A DNA stretch of 64,000 nucleotides from contig NZ_CAJZAG010000005.1 in the NCBI RefSeq assembly GCF_914271485.1, positions 434,001 to 498,000 of the forward strand, read 5' to 3'. Of this stretch, positions 9,556 through 17,390 are shown piece by piece (the stretch's first letter is position 1; each line of letters starts with the position of its first letter). The stretch comes from Cupriavidus pampae (lineage in GTDB: Bacteria > Pseudomonadota > Gammaproteobacteria > Burkholderiales > Burkholderiaceae). A program made the translations under genes and the position numbers. Below the pieces are notes generated by a model. That model had not been told where the DNA came from and did no database searches. It was given only the letters and a program-made list of their open reading frames with translations.

Positions 9556-9975
9556 TCACGACGCGCGGTAGCCGCGCTCCTGCAAGATCCAGCGGTTGCC
9601 ATCGACATCGGCAAACTCGGCAAAGCTCGCATAGTCGCGACGCTGAGGATCCAGCCCGGGGGCGAATCCCCCCGCCCAGGTGGCAGCCGGATCCTTGTGG
9701 GTGCAGGCACTGACCGGTACCCCGCATTGAAGCAGCCGCTCTCGTTCTGCCGCGAGGTTGTCCGTCACAAGAAAGAACTTTCCGCCACCCGCACCGCCGA
9801 CGGCCGGCACCAGATGGATCGAACAGGCTGAGCCGGGAGGCGTTAGCTGAACGACGCGGAAGTCGTCCGTCGGACGATAGTCCACATCCAGATTGAAACC
9901 AACCTGGTCTTTGTAGAACGCCAGGCTTCGATCCACGTTCGACACCGCCAGCAAGACGACTTCCAGCGAAAGCAT
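9556..9975 (-). CDS. VOC-family (glyoxalase/bleomycin-resistance fold) protein
   Basis: This 139-residue protein has two beta-alpha-beta-beta-beta modules typical of the vicinal oxygen chelate fold. It begins MLSLEVVLLAVSNVDRSLAFY and ends with ADVDGNRWILQERG, the usual closing strand. GGAG lies seven bases before the ATG. It is first in an operon with the DUF427 gene. The family includes glyoxalases, dioxygenases and antibiotic-binding proteins; the substrate cannot be told. The 323-bp upstream region is shared with the divergent CGNR gene and holds a TAACCTACC box. Confidence 0.88.
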   Translation of the reverse strand: MLSLEVVLLAVSNVDRSLAFYKDQVGFNLDVDYRPTDDFRVVQLTPPGSACSIHLVPAVGGAGGGKFFLVTDNLAAERERLLQCGVPVSACTHKDPAATWAGGFAPGLDPQRRDYASFAEFADVDGNRWILQERGYRAS

Positions 9976-10093
9976 TTCAGACTCCGATCAAGATCTCGCC
10001 ATGCTCGAAGGTGAGCATTGATGAAGATCCTAACTTTGCGTGTGGCACTTTACAAGTACCACTTCCATGAAAATAACTTTCCTCGTACACTTT

Positions 10094-10110
10094 GGTAGGT
10101 TATTTAACTA
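10094..10110. promoter_or_regulatory. TAACCTACC box, site 4 (inverted)
   Basis: GGTAGGTTATTTAACTA has TAACCTACC on the minus strand. GTTA and TAAC are two bases apart, exactly as in site 1 (GTTAAGTAAC). It lies between the divergent VOC operon (start 9975) and the CGNR gene (start 10299). Apart from this box I see no gene or clear structure in 9976-10298. Confidence 0.45.
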
Positions 10111-10298
10111 TCAGGGATCGTGGCACCGGAAGAAGTGTTCTGCGGTGAACTTCGATGTAAATATTGCCTGTTCTCGCACCAGGATTGTTGCCGCCCATTC
10201 AAGGGAGATTGGTGCCCCCGCAGACGCTTGATAACCGGCTCGGATCGCGCTCGGCCATCCCTATGGTCAGAGCGAGAATCCACGCGAGAGGGAGAGAG

Positions 10299-10931
10299 AT
10301 GAACTCAAGACCATCACCATTACTGATCGGCAATGCGACCGCGCTGGACTTTCTCAACACGGTTGTGAGCCTGCCCGGCATGACGATCGATTTTCTGGAG
10401 ACAGGCGCGTCACTGCTTTCGTGGATGACCGAAGCGCGTGTGATCGACGCCGGGCGGGCGGAAGAGATCAGACGTGCTTGCAGCGATCAGGAACTCGACA
10501 AGGCTGCCGCGGAGGCGCAAGCACTACGGGAATGGTTCCGCGGCTTCGTCATGGCACGGAAAGGTCGAAAGGTGATGGGCTACGATCTTGCTGCACTGCA
10601 GCCACTCAACGACGTCCTGAGGATGGACGACAGCTTCACACGCCTGATCCCTGGCACGCGAACACCGGGCTATCCATATCAACTCGAAATGGTAAGACGC
10701 AACAGCGCCCATGCGGGATTGCTGATCACGCTCGCCGAGACGTTGGCGCGGTTTGTATGCGCCGATGCGATGGAGCGTACGAAGTCTTGCGAAGGGTCTG
10801 GCTGCACGCTAGTGTTCGAGGACCGGACACTGACACGTACACGGCGTTGGTGCAGCATGTCTCTTTGCGGCCCGGCGGCTCACGCTGACCACCAGCCCGA
10901 GCCGCGAGCGTTGCGTTCTTCAGCCTGGTAG
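10299..10931 (+). CDS. ABATE/CGNR zinc-finger regulator with altered signature
   Basis: This 210-residue protein begins with an ABATE (stress-induced regulator) domain containing ALDFLNTV and ends in a CGNR-type zinc ribbon. The zinc pairs C-x4-C (CEGSGC) and CSMSLC are kept, and so is RTRRWCSM, but the signature reads CGPA instead of CGNR and the basic tail that should follow is lost. The ATG at 10299 has GAGGGAGAG just upstream. It is convergent with a second CGNR gene only 7 bp away. Family members bind DNA through the zinc ribbon and respond to stress or small ligands. This copy may bind DNA differently or act as a partner of the intact copy. Confidence 0.85.
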   Translation: MNSRPSPLLIGNATALDFLNTVVSLPGMTIDFLETGASLLSWMTEARVIDAGRAEEIRRACSDQELDKAAAEAQALREWFRGFVMARKGRKVMGYDLAALQPLNDVLRMDDSFTRLIPGTRTPGYPYQLEMVRRNSAHAGLLITLAETLARFVCADAMERTKSCEGSGCTLVFEDRTLTRTRRWCSMSLCGPAAHADHQPEPRALRSSAW

Positions 10932-10938
10932 CCGCGCG

Positions 10939-11589
10939 TCAGGCATCTTTCTGCGAAGCCCGGACCCGTGCGCGATGCAATGCCTGCTTTGCACGATTTC
11001 CGCAAACAGACATGCTGCACCACCTGCGAATATGTCCGCGGCTGGTATCGAGAAACAGCACTGTGCACGCCGGGCCTTCACAAGCCTTCACGTACCGGAA
11101 ATCCGCCCCCGACACCAGGTCAGCCAAAGACTTCGCGATGGGCAGCAGCAAGGAATCCGGGCTGCGCCAACGGCGCTGGGGCGTGAACTCCAGTCCTGAA
11201 GGAATTTCGTCGGACGCTCCGGCCGCGTCTCGCACAGTCAGTTGTCCGTACACCTCGTCCCGGGCAAGAATCCTATTCAGCGGCTCCAACTCACCGATGG
11301 CTGCCCGAGTCAGTTTTTTCCCCATATGCCGGCGTACGAACGCGCGGAACCACTCTCGTAACGCTCTTGCCTGCGCCGCTACCGCATCCAGTTCGCCAGG
11401 GCCGGCATTCTTTCCAATCTCCTGCAGAACGTCGGGATGCACCAACTTCGCCTGCTCGAGCCAGCTCAGGAACTCGCCGCCTGTGGATAGCCACTCGACT
11501 TGCGAGTCCACAGGCACAGCCACCGAATTCAGGAAATCCAGACCGAGTGAGTCAGCCAGGAACATGGCATCAGGAAGCTCATCAGACAT
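10939..11589 (-). CDS. ABATE/CGNR zinc-finger transcriptional regulator
   Basis: This protein of 216 residues has an N-terminal ABATE domain (LDFLNSVAV, then a W-rich helical part) and an intact C-terminal CGNR zinc ribbon: CEGPAC, then RRWCSMSVCGNRAK and a basic tail HRARVRAS. It is the better candidate DNA binder of the convergent pair. The start at 11589 was chosen because its distance to LDFLN matches the partner gene; an in-frame ATG at 11631 lies within ten bases of the strong operator-like repeat at 11641 and lacks a ribosome site. The repeat directly upstream suggests autoregulation (inferred). Confidence 0.88.
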   Translation of the reverse strand: MSDELPDAMFLADSLGLDFLNSVAVPVDSQVEWLSTGGEFLSWLEQAKLVHPDVLQEIGKNAGPGELDAVAAQARALREWFRAFVRRHMGKKLTRAAIGELEPLNRILARDEVYGQLTVRDAAGASDEIPSGLEFTPQRRWRSPDSLLLPIAKSLADLVSGADFRYVKACEGPACTVLFLDTSRGHIRRWCSMSVCGNRAKQALHRARVRASQKDA

Positions 11590-11640
11590 GTCTTTTCGTT
11601 CCGCTACTTCGTTCGACGATTTACGGCCCATTGTGATGGA

Positions 11641-11675
11641 GGTAAGTAGGTTACTGGTTGGTAACCAATCTTACC
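11641..11675. promoter_or_regulatory. Nested inverted repeat upstream of the CGNR gene (site 5)
   Basis: Outer arms GGTAAG (11641) and CTTACC (11670) and inner arms GGTTAC (11649) and GTAACC (11661) are perfect inverted pairs around a 6-base centre. GTAGGTTAC (11646-11654) is the minus-strand copy of GTAACCTAC found upstream of other genes here. It lies 52-86 bp upstream of the chosen CGNR start. It looks like an operator for a dimeric or tetrameric regulator. Confidence 0.6.
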
Positions 11676-11786
11676 GCAAATCACGGGGTAACCGACAGAC
11701 TTCTTTTAACGAGGTTAGTGCGAAAACCGGGTGCGCGACATCGGTGAAATCAAGGATGCCGGGCGCGATGACAGTCGAGCGCCGAG

Positions 11787-13520
11787 TTAAAGATCTATGT
11801 GCGTATCGGACGTCGGCTTTGCACAACAGAGCAGTATGGTCCCTTGCGCAGGCAACGCGACCGGTGCCGGTGCGTATTCGATGCCACCGTCGAGCTGCCG
11901 TACCTGGCAACTGTGGCAAACGCCGGTCCGACATGACCACCGAACGGGCACCTCACACGCCTCAGCCAATTCCAGCAGGCTTTGGTAACGGTTACTCCAG
12001 CGCACCGACAGACCACTTCGAACGAAATGAATTGCGTGCCCCCCTTCGCTATTGCCAGCAGGGGGGTGAGGCCTGTGGAACTGTTGTGCCGCGCCTCCGA
12101 ATCGCTCACTGTGAATGCTTTGAGGGTCCGCGCCCCAAGCTTCCAGTTCGGCGGAGAAGTCACGCATAAAGGCCGCCGGCCCACAGAGGAAGAACTCCGC
12201 ATCCTTAGGCACACCCTGCTGCTCGAGATGCAGGATACTCAGCCGCCCGATGCCGTCGAAACCGTCGCCGAGCGCGTCGCCTTCCCCCGGCCGACTATAT
12301 GAGATGAATGATCTGGCGCCCGCTATTCGCGCAAGCAGAATTTCCACTTCCTGGCGAAATGCATGATGTCTGCCGTCTCTGGCGCCGTGGAACCACCACA
12401 CCTCGCGATCGCACAGCCGACGGGTCGACAGCGCGTGCAGCATCGCCAACAAGGGCGTCACACCGACCCCGGCACTGATCAGCACGACTGGACCTTCCTC
12501 TGGGCCCAGGACAAATTCGCCTTGCGGGGCGGCTATCTCCAGAATGGCGCCGACGCGGACCTCGGCGTGCAGGTATCGGCTGAATGCGCCCAATTGCTCG
12601 CGCTTGACGCTCATCCGATATCGCCCCTCGTTGACAGGCGCGGAAAGCGAGTACATGCGAGCCATTCCGGTGCCAGACGTGTCGGCCGGCTGCCTTACCG
12701 CGATGTGCTGACCAGCTTTGGCTGCCGGCAACGGGGGCGCGTCCACAGGCTCGAGCCAGAAGGAACGGACGTCGGCGCTCTCTCGAACGATGCTCGCCAC
12801 CCTTGCCTTGCGGAAGCCGGCCCAGGCGAGGTCTCCGCGCTTGAGCGAATCGAGCGCTGCATTGCCGGTCACCAGGCCGTCCGCCTTCAACAGCGCCGCA
12901 AAGGAATCCCGCCATCCCACGCTGAGCGCGGGGATCCGAAGCGCTCTGGTTAACGACGCCACAGGATGACGACTCGAGTACAGAAGGCTGTCGATATCGG
13001 CTACCGACATCTTCTCCGGCCCTTCAGCCACCTTCACGATGTCGTCCCCCGCACCAATCTCCCCTTCCTCGATCACCCGCATGTAGAAGCCCGGGCGCCG
13101 ATGGGAAACGAGTAGTGCCGGAAGCTCGGGATGCCCCATACGAATGCCGAGTCTGTAGCACGTGACGCGAGGTTGGGTGACTTCGAAGAGCGCCGAACCG
13201 ATCCGGTAGCGATCGCCAATGTTTACGTCGGCATCCTCCAGACCCTCGACGGTCAGATTCTCTCCGAACTGGCCGTAGTCGAAATCGTCCCGCTCCAGCG
13301 CCTGGCTCCAGTACCGATATGACGAAAGCTGGTAGACCAGGACGGCGCGTTGTTCGCCGCCGTGCCCCTGGCGGTCAGCTTGCTCGTCTCCCGCGATATT
13401 GGTACGCCCCACGTGGACTCGCCCCTGAAGGGGCGTCTTCCATATGGCCGTACGCACCGTCTTTCCGTTCCATTCGACTTCGCGCGGACGTCCTACATTG
13501 ACCGACATCAGTTTGCTCAT
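11787..13520 (-). CDS. MOSC domain fused to FAD/2Fe-2S oxidoreductase
   Basis: This 577-residue fusion has four parts. A MOSC sulfur-carrier-type domain (about 1-160, YiiM-like) is followed by its three-helix 3-alpha segment (about 165-210, VADIDSLLYSSRH). A phthalate-dioxygenase-reductase-type flavin and NAD(P)H module follows (about 225-455; RMYSLSAP binds flavin and LISAGVGVTPLLAML is the nucleotide loop). A C-terminal plant-type 2Fe-2S domain ends the protein, with CRTGVCHSC and a later CC pair. MOSC domains bind activated sulfur or N-hydroxylated substrates and pair with reductases in YiiM/YcbX systems. It is last in an apparent egtB-egtD operon, 34 bp after egtD, which suggests a sulfur-redox job linked to ergothioneine; this link is inference. 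Confidence 0.9.
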   Translation of the reverse strand: MSKLMSVNVGRPREVEWNGKTVRTAIWKTPLQGRVHVGRTNIAGDEQADRQGHGGEQRAVLVYQLSSYRYWSQALERDDFDYGQFGENLTVEGLEDADVNIGDRYRIGSALFEVTQPRVTCYRLGIRMGHPELPALLVSHRRPGFYMRVIEEGEIGAGDDIVKVAEGPEKMSVADIDSLLYSSRHPVASLTRALRIPALSVGWRDSFAALLKADGLVTGNAALDSLKRGDLAWAGFRKARVASIVRESADVRSFWLEPVDAPPLPAAKAGQHIAVRQPADTSGTGMARMYSLSAPVNEGRYRMSVKREQLGAFSRYLHAEVRVGAILEIAAPQGEFVLGPEEGPVVLISAGVGVTPLLAMLHALSTRRLCDREVWWFHGARDGRHHAFRQEVEILLARIAGARSFISYSRPGEGDALGDGFDGIGRLSILHLEQQGVPKDAEFFLCGPAAFMRDFSAELEAWGADPQSIHSERFGGAAQQFHRPHPPAGNSEGGHAIHFVRSGLSVRWSNRYQSLLELAEACEVPVRWSCRTGVCHSCQVRQLDGGIEYAPAPVALPAQGTILLCCAKPTSDTHIDL

Positions 13521-13554
13521 CCAGTACCTCCGCTCGACTCATTGCAACCTTCCG

Positions 13555-14541
13555 CTAAGGCGCAAATCTCACCGGTTTGACTTCAGCAAGGAGGACGGCA
13601 AACTTGTCGTCAGGGTCACTCCACTCTTCCAGAGGTGTCCACCCACCAGCGCGCAGCAGCAGACGCGCGTCGCGAGGGCCGTACTTGATGCTGTTCTCCG
13701 TATGAATAGTGTCCCCAGCCCTCATCTGAAAGCGCCTTCCGGCCACGGAAAACGCGACGGCCTCCCTGGCCTCAAGGTGCATCTCGATCCGGGACTCGGC
13801 TTCGTTCCATCGCGCAACGTGTCGGAATGCGTCTACCGGTATCGTCCCGCGCAATTCGCGATTGATGCGGCGCAAGAGGTTCAAATTGAACTGCGCCGTG
13901 ACTCCGTCGGCATCGTCATAAGCAGGGATCAGGACACCCGCCTCCTTGATGCGATCAATACCGATGAGGAGTTGCGCCCCTTCACCGAGAGTGGTTGCCA
14001 TCGTCTGCAGCAAGCGCACAGCCAGAGGTGGCACCAGGTTACCGATCGTCGAGCCCGGAAAGAATCCCAATCGGCCCCGGCTCCTGATGCTGGGTAGCGT
14101 CAGCGGCTTGGTAAAGTCGGCAACGACGGGATGAATGGGCATCGATGGAAATCGATGCGACAGTGCCACCACCGATGACATCAGAAACTCGCCACAGATA
14201 TCGATCGGTACGTACGCCGCCGCTTCCACCGCCTCGAGAATCAGGGGCGTCTTGGTCGAGGAGCCGGAGCCGAACTCGATCACATCGCGGCCGTAGCCGG
14301 TGAGGCTGGCGATATGCCTGGCGTGCGCGCACAGGATTGCGCGCTCAGTTCTGCTGGGGTAGTACTCAGGTAGCCTGGTAATTTCCTCGAACAACTCCGA
14401 CCCGGCTCTGTCGTATAACCAGCGCGCGGGAATCGCACGATGATGCAACGCAAGGCCCGAAAGAACGTCGTGCTCGAACGACGATCCGAACATCGAGGCC
14501 GACTCATTTGCCACAACCGTCAAATCCAAATCAAGCTCCAT
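13555..14541 (-). CDS. egtD: L-histidine N-alpha-methyltransferase EgtD
   Basis: EgtD trimethylates histidine with S-adenosylmethionine to make hercynine, the first step to ergothioneine. This protein has 328 residues, the usual length. Visible family marks are the SAM loop VIEFGSGSSTKT, the Asp-containing segment ADFTKPL, GFFPGSTIGN, the substrate segment YDDADGVTAQFN and the C-terminal HTENSIKY. The ATG at 14541 was taken because it follows the egtB stop by five bases with AAGGAT upstream, and MELDLD fits family starts. It is the second gene of an egtB-egtD-MOSC/oxidoreductase operon. Confidence 0.93.
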   Translation of the reverse strand: MELDLDLTVVANESASMFGSSFEHDVLSGLALHHRAIPARWLYDRAGSELFEEITRLPEYYPSRTERAILCAHARHIASLTGYGRDVIEFGSGSSTKTPLILEAVEAAAYVPIDICGEFLMSSVVALSHRFPSMPIHPVVADFTKPLTLPSIRSRGRLGFFPGSTIGNLVPPLAVRLLQTMATTLGEGAQLLIGIDRIKEAGVLIPAYDDADGVTAQFNLNLLRRINRELRGTIPVDAFRHVARWNEAESRIEMHLEAREAVAFSVAGRRFQMRAGDTIHTENSIKYGPRDARLLLRAGGWTPLEEWSDPDDKFAVLLAEVKPVRFAP

Positions 14542-14546
14542 GATCC

Positions 14547-15791
14547 TTAAATGTCTTTTGCCAGGCGGAGCCCAGTGAACTGCCAACGCTGGTGGGGATA
14601 GAAGAAGTTTCGATAAGATGCCCTGATATGTTCGCGAGGCGTGGCGCAACTTCCTCCACGCAGAACATACTGGCCCGACATGAATTTGCCGTTGTATTCG
14701 CCTATGGCACCAGCCGCCGTACGGAACCCGGGATAGGGCAGATAAGAACTCGATGTCCATTCCCAGACATCGCCGAACATCTGCCGAAGTCCACGACCTC
14801 GGGTGGCGGGACGCGGCGCCACCGCACCGGCACAATCGAGAAGATTCGCATCAGAGCCTTCCAGCGCTACCGCTACCGCTGCCGATTCCCACTCCGACTC
14901 TGTCGGTAGACGTGCATTCGCCCACCGGGCGAATGCGTCCGCCTCAAAAAAGCTGATGTGGGAAACCGGGGCCGCACGCTGCAGTTCAGACAGGCCATCC
15001 AGTCCAAAGTGGGACGCCCAACTGCCCTCGCTCGAACGTCGCCAGTATTGCGGTGCTTCGATGCCGTTGTCTCGCACCCATGCCCACCCGTCGGAAAGCC
15101 ACAAGGTCGGCGTCGTATAGCCGCGGTCGTCGATAAACTGCAGCCATTCCTCGTTCGTGATGAGCCGGTCTGCCAATGCATGAGGTGCTAACCACGTTCG
15201 ATGGCGTGGCATTTCGCAGTCGAACGCGAAACCAGTCCCTTTGTGTCCGATCTCGGTCAACCCCGGGCGACCCTCGACCCATGCCAGGGGTGTCACGGAC
15301 GCGGCGACGCGCGGTACAAACTCGTCCGACCAGGCCTCCGGATATAGCGGATTTCTCGAAAACAGAAAGAGGACGTCCGTCTGCAGGAGTTCCTGGTGCT
15401 GCTCCTCGTGCTGGCATCCCAATTCAAGCAGATCCATCGCGGACGAAGGCAGCCAGTCGAGCACGGCCAGCATCTCCTGCTCGACGTACGATCGATAGTG
15501 GCGAATCTCGCTCAGCGACGGACGTGACAGAATCCCGCGCGACGCTCGCTCCAAGCGGGGGCCTTCCGCCTCGTAGTAGCTGTTGAACAGAAAGTGATAG
15601 CGGCGATCGAAAGGCTGATAGTCACGAACGAACTCCCGCAATAGAAAGGTCTCGAAGAACCAGGTGGTGTGGGCCAGATGCCATTTCGCGGGAGAGGCAT
15701 CCGCCATTGGCTGAATACTGCTGTCTGCGTCGGAGAGGTTCCGCGCCAGATCCTGGGTCAACGCCCGTACGCGCATGAAGCGCTCTTTCAT
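14547..15791 (-). CDS. egtB: Ergothioneine sulfoxide synthase EgtB
   Basis: EgtB is a non-haem iron enzyme that joins hercynine to cysteine or gamma-glutamylcysteine with oxygen, forming the C-S bond of ergothioneine. This protein has an N-terminal DinB-like helical domain with the iron ligands in KWHLAHTTWFFE and the H-x3-H-x-E segment QHEEQHQE. A C-terminal formylglycine-generating-enzyme-like domain follows (GDVWEWTSSSY, then LRGGSC and YRNFF). The start at 15791 gives 414 residues, normal for the family; a GTG at 15881 would add 30 residues and has no ribosome site. No EgtC or EgtE gene is next to it, so the donor thiol and the final lyase cannot be settled here. Confidence 0.93.
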   Translation of the reverse strand: MKERFMRVRALTQDLARNLSDADSSIQPMADASPAKWHLAHTTWFFETFLLREFVRDYQPFDRRYHFLFNSYYEAEGPRLERASRGILSRPSLSEIRHYRSYVEQEMLAVLDWLPSSAMDLLELGCQHEEQHQELLQTDVLFLFSRNPLYPEAWSDEFVPRVAASVTPLAWVEGRPGLTEIGHKGTGFAFDCEMPRHRTWLAPHALADRLITNEEWLQFIDDRGYTTPTLWLSDGWAWVRDNGIEAPQYWRRSSEGSWASHFGLDGLSELQRAAPVSHISFFEADAFARWANARLPTESEWESAAVAVALEGSDANLLDCAGAVAPRPATRGRGLRQMFGDVWEWTSSSYLPYPGFRTAAGAIGEYNGKFMSGQYVLRGGSCATPREHIRASYRNFFYPHQRWQFTGLRLAKDI

Positions 15792-15924
15792 TGCTCTCGT
15801 CACGCTCAGTCTCTTCAGCTCGGTAGAAACCGCCTGGAAACAGTAGCGCGTGCGGGCATCACCATGCCGCCGGCCTGACACCAGACATCGACCACGGCGA
15901 AATAATAACCATCATAATTATGCA

Positions 15925-15961
15925 TTGCAAGTTATCTTGATGAGGTCTAGATAACTTGCAA
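15925..15961. repeat. 13-bp perfect inverted repeat upstream of egtB
   Basis: TTGCAAGTTATCT (15925-15937) and AGATAACTTGCAA (15949-15961) are perfect inverted copies 11 bases apart. The site lies between the AhpD-like gene and egtB, both on the minus strand, about 135 bp upstream of the chosen egtB start. No T-run follows on either strand, so an operator is more likely than a terminator. Confidence 0.6.
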
Positions 15962-15997
15962 ACCGAGCGAGAGGCGCGGCCTCTCGCCCCCATCTCG

Positions 15998-16543
15998 TTA
16001 TCCGATCGTGGGTACCGAAGGAAAGTCGATGGCGGTATCGTTGATGCGGTTGAACACGTTCGTGAACACCGTGACTGCAATGGCCAGGCTGATCTCGACC
16101 AATTGTTGATCGGTGTAACCTGCCGCCTTCACCGCGTCGAACTGCTCGCTCGGCAGAGTGCCGCTCGTAGAGGCCAGGGTACGGACAAACGCCGCCAGCG
16201 TGTCACGCCTGGCATCGCCCGTCGGCCGACCGGCACGAAGTTGCACAAGGGTGTCCGCGCTCAGGCCAGTCAGCTTTCCCAGCAGAGAATGCGCGGCAAT
16301 GCAGTAATCGCAGCCCGCCACCTCGCTGACGACGAGTTTGATGGTCTCCTGATCCTGTTTCGACAGGCTCCCCTTTGACAGTACGCCATCGGCTGCCAGC
16401 ACCGCCCGCAGCGCCGCGGGACCGTGAGCACCAATGCTGGCGAACGTGTTTGGCACACTGCCGGCTGCCTTCTTGATCTCCGCAAAGACCTCGGCAGTTG
16501 CGCCGGTGGCCGATTCGACAGCGGGGGTATGGATGCGGCTCAT
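15998..16543 (-). CDS. AhpD-like carboxymuconolactone decarboxylase-family protein
   Basis: This is an all-helical protein of 181 residues with the AhpD redox signature C-x2-C (CDYCIAAH, about residues 89-96). It reads as an alkylhydroperoxidase-like rather than a true decarboxylase of the family. Related proteins reduce peroxides or act as thiol-disulfide partners. A good ribosome site AAAGGAG precedes the ATG. Upstream and divergent is an RclC-like membrane protein gene; downstream lies the egt operon. The setting points to an oxidative or thiol-stress role, inferred from context. Confidence 0.88.
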   Translation of the reverse strand: MSRIHTPAVESATGATAEVFAEIKKAAGSVPNTFASIGAHGPAALRAVLAADGVLSKGSLSKQDQETIKLVVSEVAGCDYCIAAHSLLGKLTGLSADTLVQLRAGRPTGDARRDTLAAFVRTLASTSGTLPSEQFDAVKAAGYTDQQLVEISLAIAVTVFTNVFNRINDTAIDFPSVPTIG

Positions 16544-16659
16544 GGCAAAGCTCCTTTTTCAAAGTCAACCAACGTTAGGTGTGACTTCACTATAAGCAGA
16601 CGCCATGAGTCTGGTAACACTTCGGAAGCTCGAAAAGCTGCCCATCCGTCTCGCGTCAC

Positions 16660-16677
16660 GGTTACCTATTGATAACC
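16660..16677. promoter_or_regulatory. 18-bp palindrome between AhpD-like and RclC-like genes
   Basis: GGTTACCTATTGATAACC is a near-perfect palindrome with GGTTA and TAACC ends. It lies in the middle of the 306-bp divergent region 16544-16849, which holds no gene I can support. The GGTTAC half resembles the arms of the repeat at 11649-11666. It could be an operator for either gene. Confidence 0.4.
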
Positions 16678-16849
16678 TTCTTAAATTGCGTTCGCAGGTT
16701 AGTGGACGTAAGATTTCCTCGCACGCCAGCTTTAGCTTCGGCTTGATACATTCGGGCATCTTTTCGAGGCGTTCGAGCATTACGTGTATCACGCCTGACA
16801 GCCATACTGACCTCAATCGCGAATGCGAACTGTCGAAAGGAAAGAAATC

Positions 16850-17374
16850 ATGGACTACGTTTTAGATAAGTTGAACCGATCGAGCCTCCTCAAGGGAGAC
16901 ATCGATTACCACCTGCTCCGCGCGGCGATGGTGATCATGTTCGCGTGGTTTGGCTATGACAAATGGTTTGACGCCGAGATCCGAGGATTGCTGCCGCTAA
17001 TCACCAATGGTCCGCTGACGTTCTGGATGATTCCAGTCCTCGGCATCGGAGGCACGAGTGTGTTGCTGGGCACGGCGGAATGGACCTTCGGGACGTTGCT
17101 GTTTCTGGGCTTCTGGAACAAGAAGCTCGGTGTTCTGGGGGCGCTCGGCTCTACGTTCACCTTCATTACGACGATAACGATCATGCCGTTTGCGCCCGAC
17201 GCATGGGAAGCCGGTGCGGGAGGCTTTCCAGCCATGACGATCGTCTCAGCCTTCCTTCTGAAGGATCTGGTGCTGTTAGTCGTCTCGGTCTATTTGCTGA
17301 AGCAGGATCTCGTGCGCGTAATCGCCGCGCGGACGCGGCCGATGCACAGGAAGCTCGCGCCGTCCTCGAACTGA
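16850..17374 (+). CDS. DUF417/RclC-like inner-membrane protein
   Basis: This 174-residue membrane protein has four hydrophobic segments and the DUF417 (YkgB/RclC) features YDKWFDAE near the first helix and GTAEWTFGTLLFLGFW in the second. In Escherichia coli, RclC belongs to the reactive-chlorine resistance regulon, and family members are generally linked to oxidative stress; the biochemical activity is unknown. The start at 16850 has AAGGAAAG upstream; an in-frame ATG at 16823 has none. It is divergent from an AhpD-like gene, which supports a stress role. Confidence 0.85.
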   Translation: MDYVLDKLNRSSLLKGDIDYHLLRAAMVIMFAWFGYDKWFDAEIRGLLPLITNGPLTFWMIPVLGIGGTSVLLGTAEWTFGTLLFLGFWNKKLGVLGALGSTFTFITTITIMPFAPDAWEAGAGGFPAMTIVSAFLLKDLVLLVVSVYLLKQDLVRVIAARTRPMHRKLAPSSN

Positions 17375-17390
17375 TTGGCTGGCCAGCGCC

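Noticed and set aside
11012..12169. A 385-codon plus-strand frame across the CGNR and MOSC genes
   Set aside because: It is antisense to two genes with clear motifs and crosses the operator-like repeat.
15925..15961. Rho-independent terminator for the AhpD-like gene
   Set aside because: Neither side has a T-run and the stem is AT-rich, so an operator fits better.
16565..16816. An 83-codon minus-strand frame in the AhpD-like/RclC-like gap
   Set aside because: No ribosome site, no recognisable fold, and it covers the regulatory palindrome.
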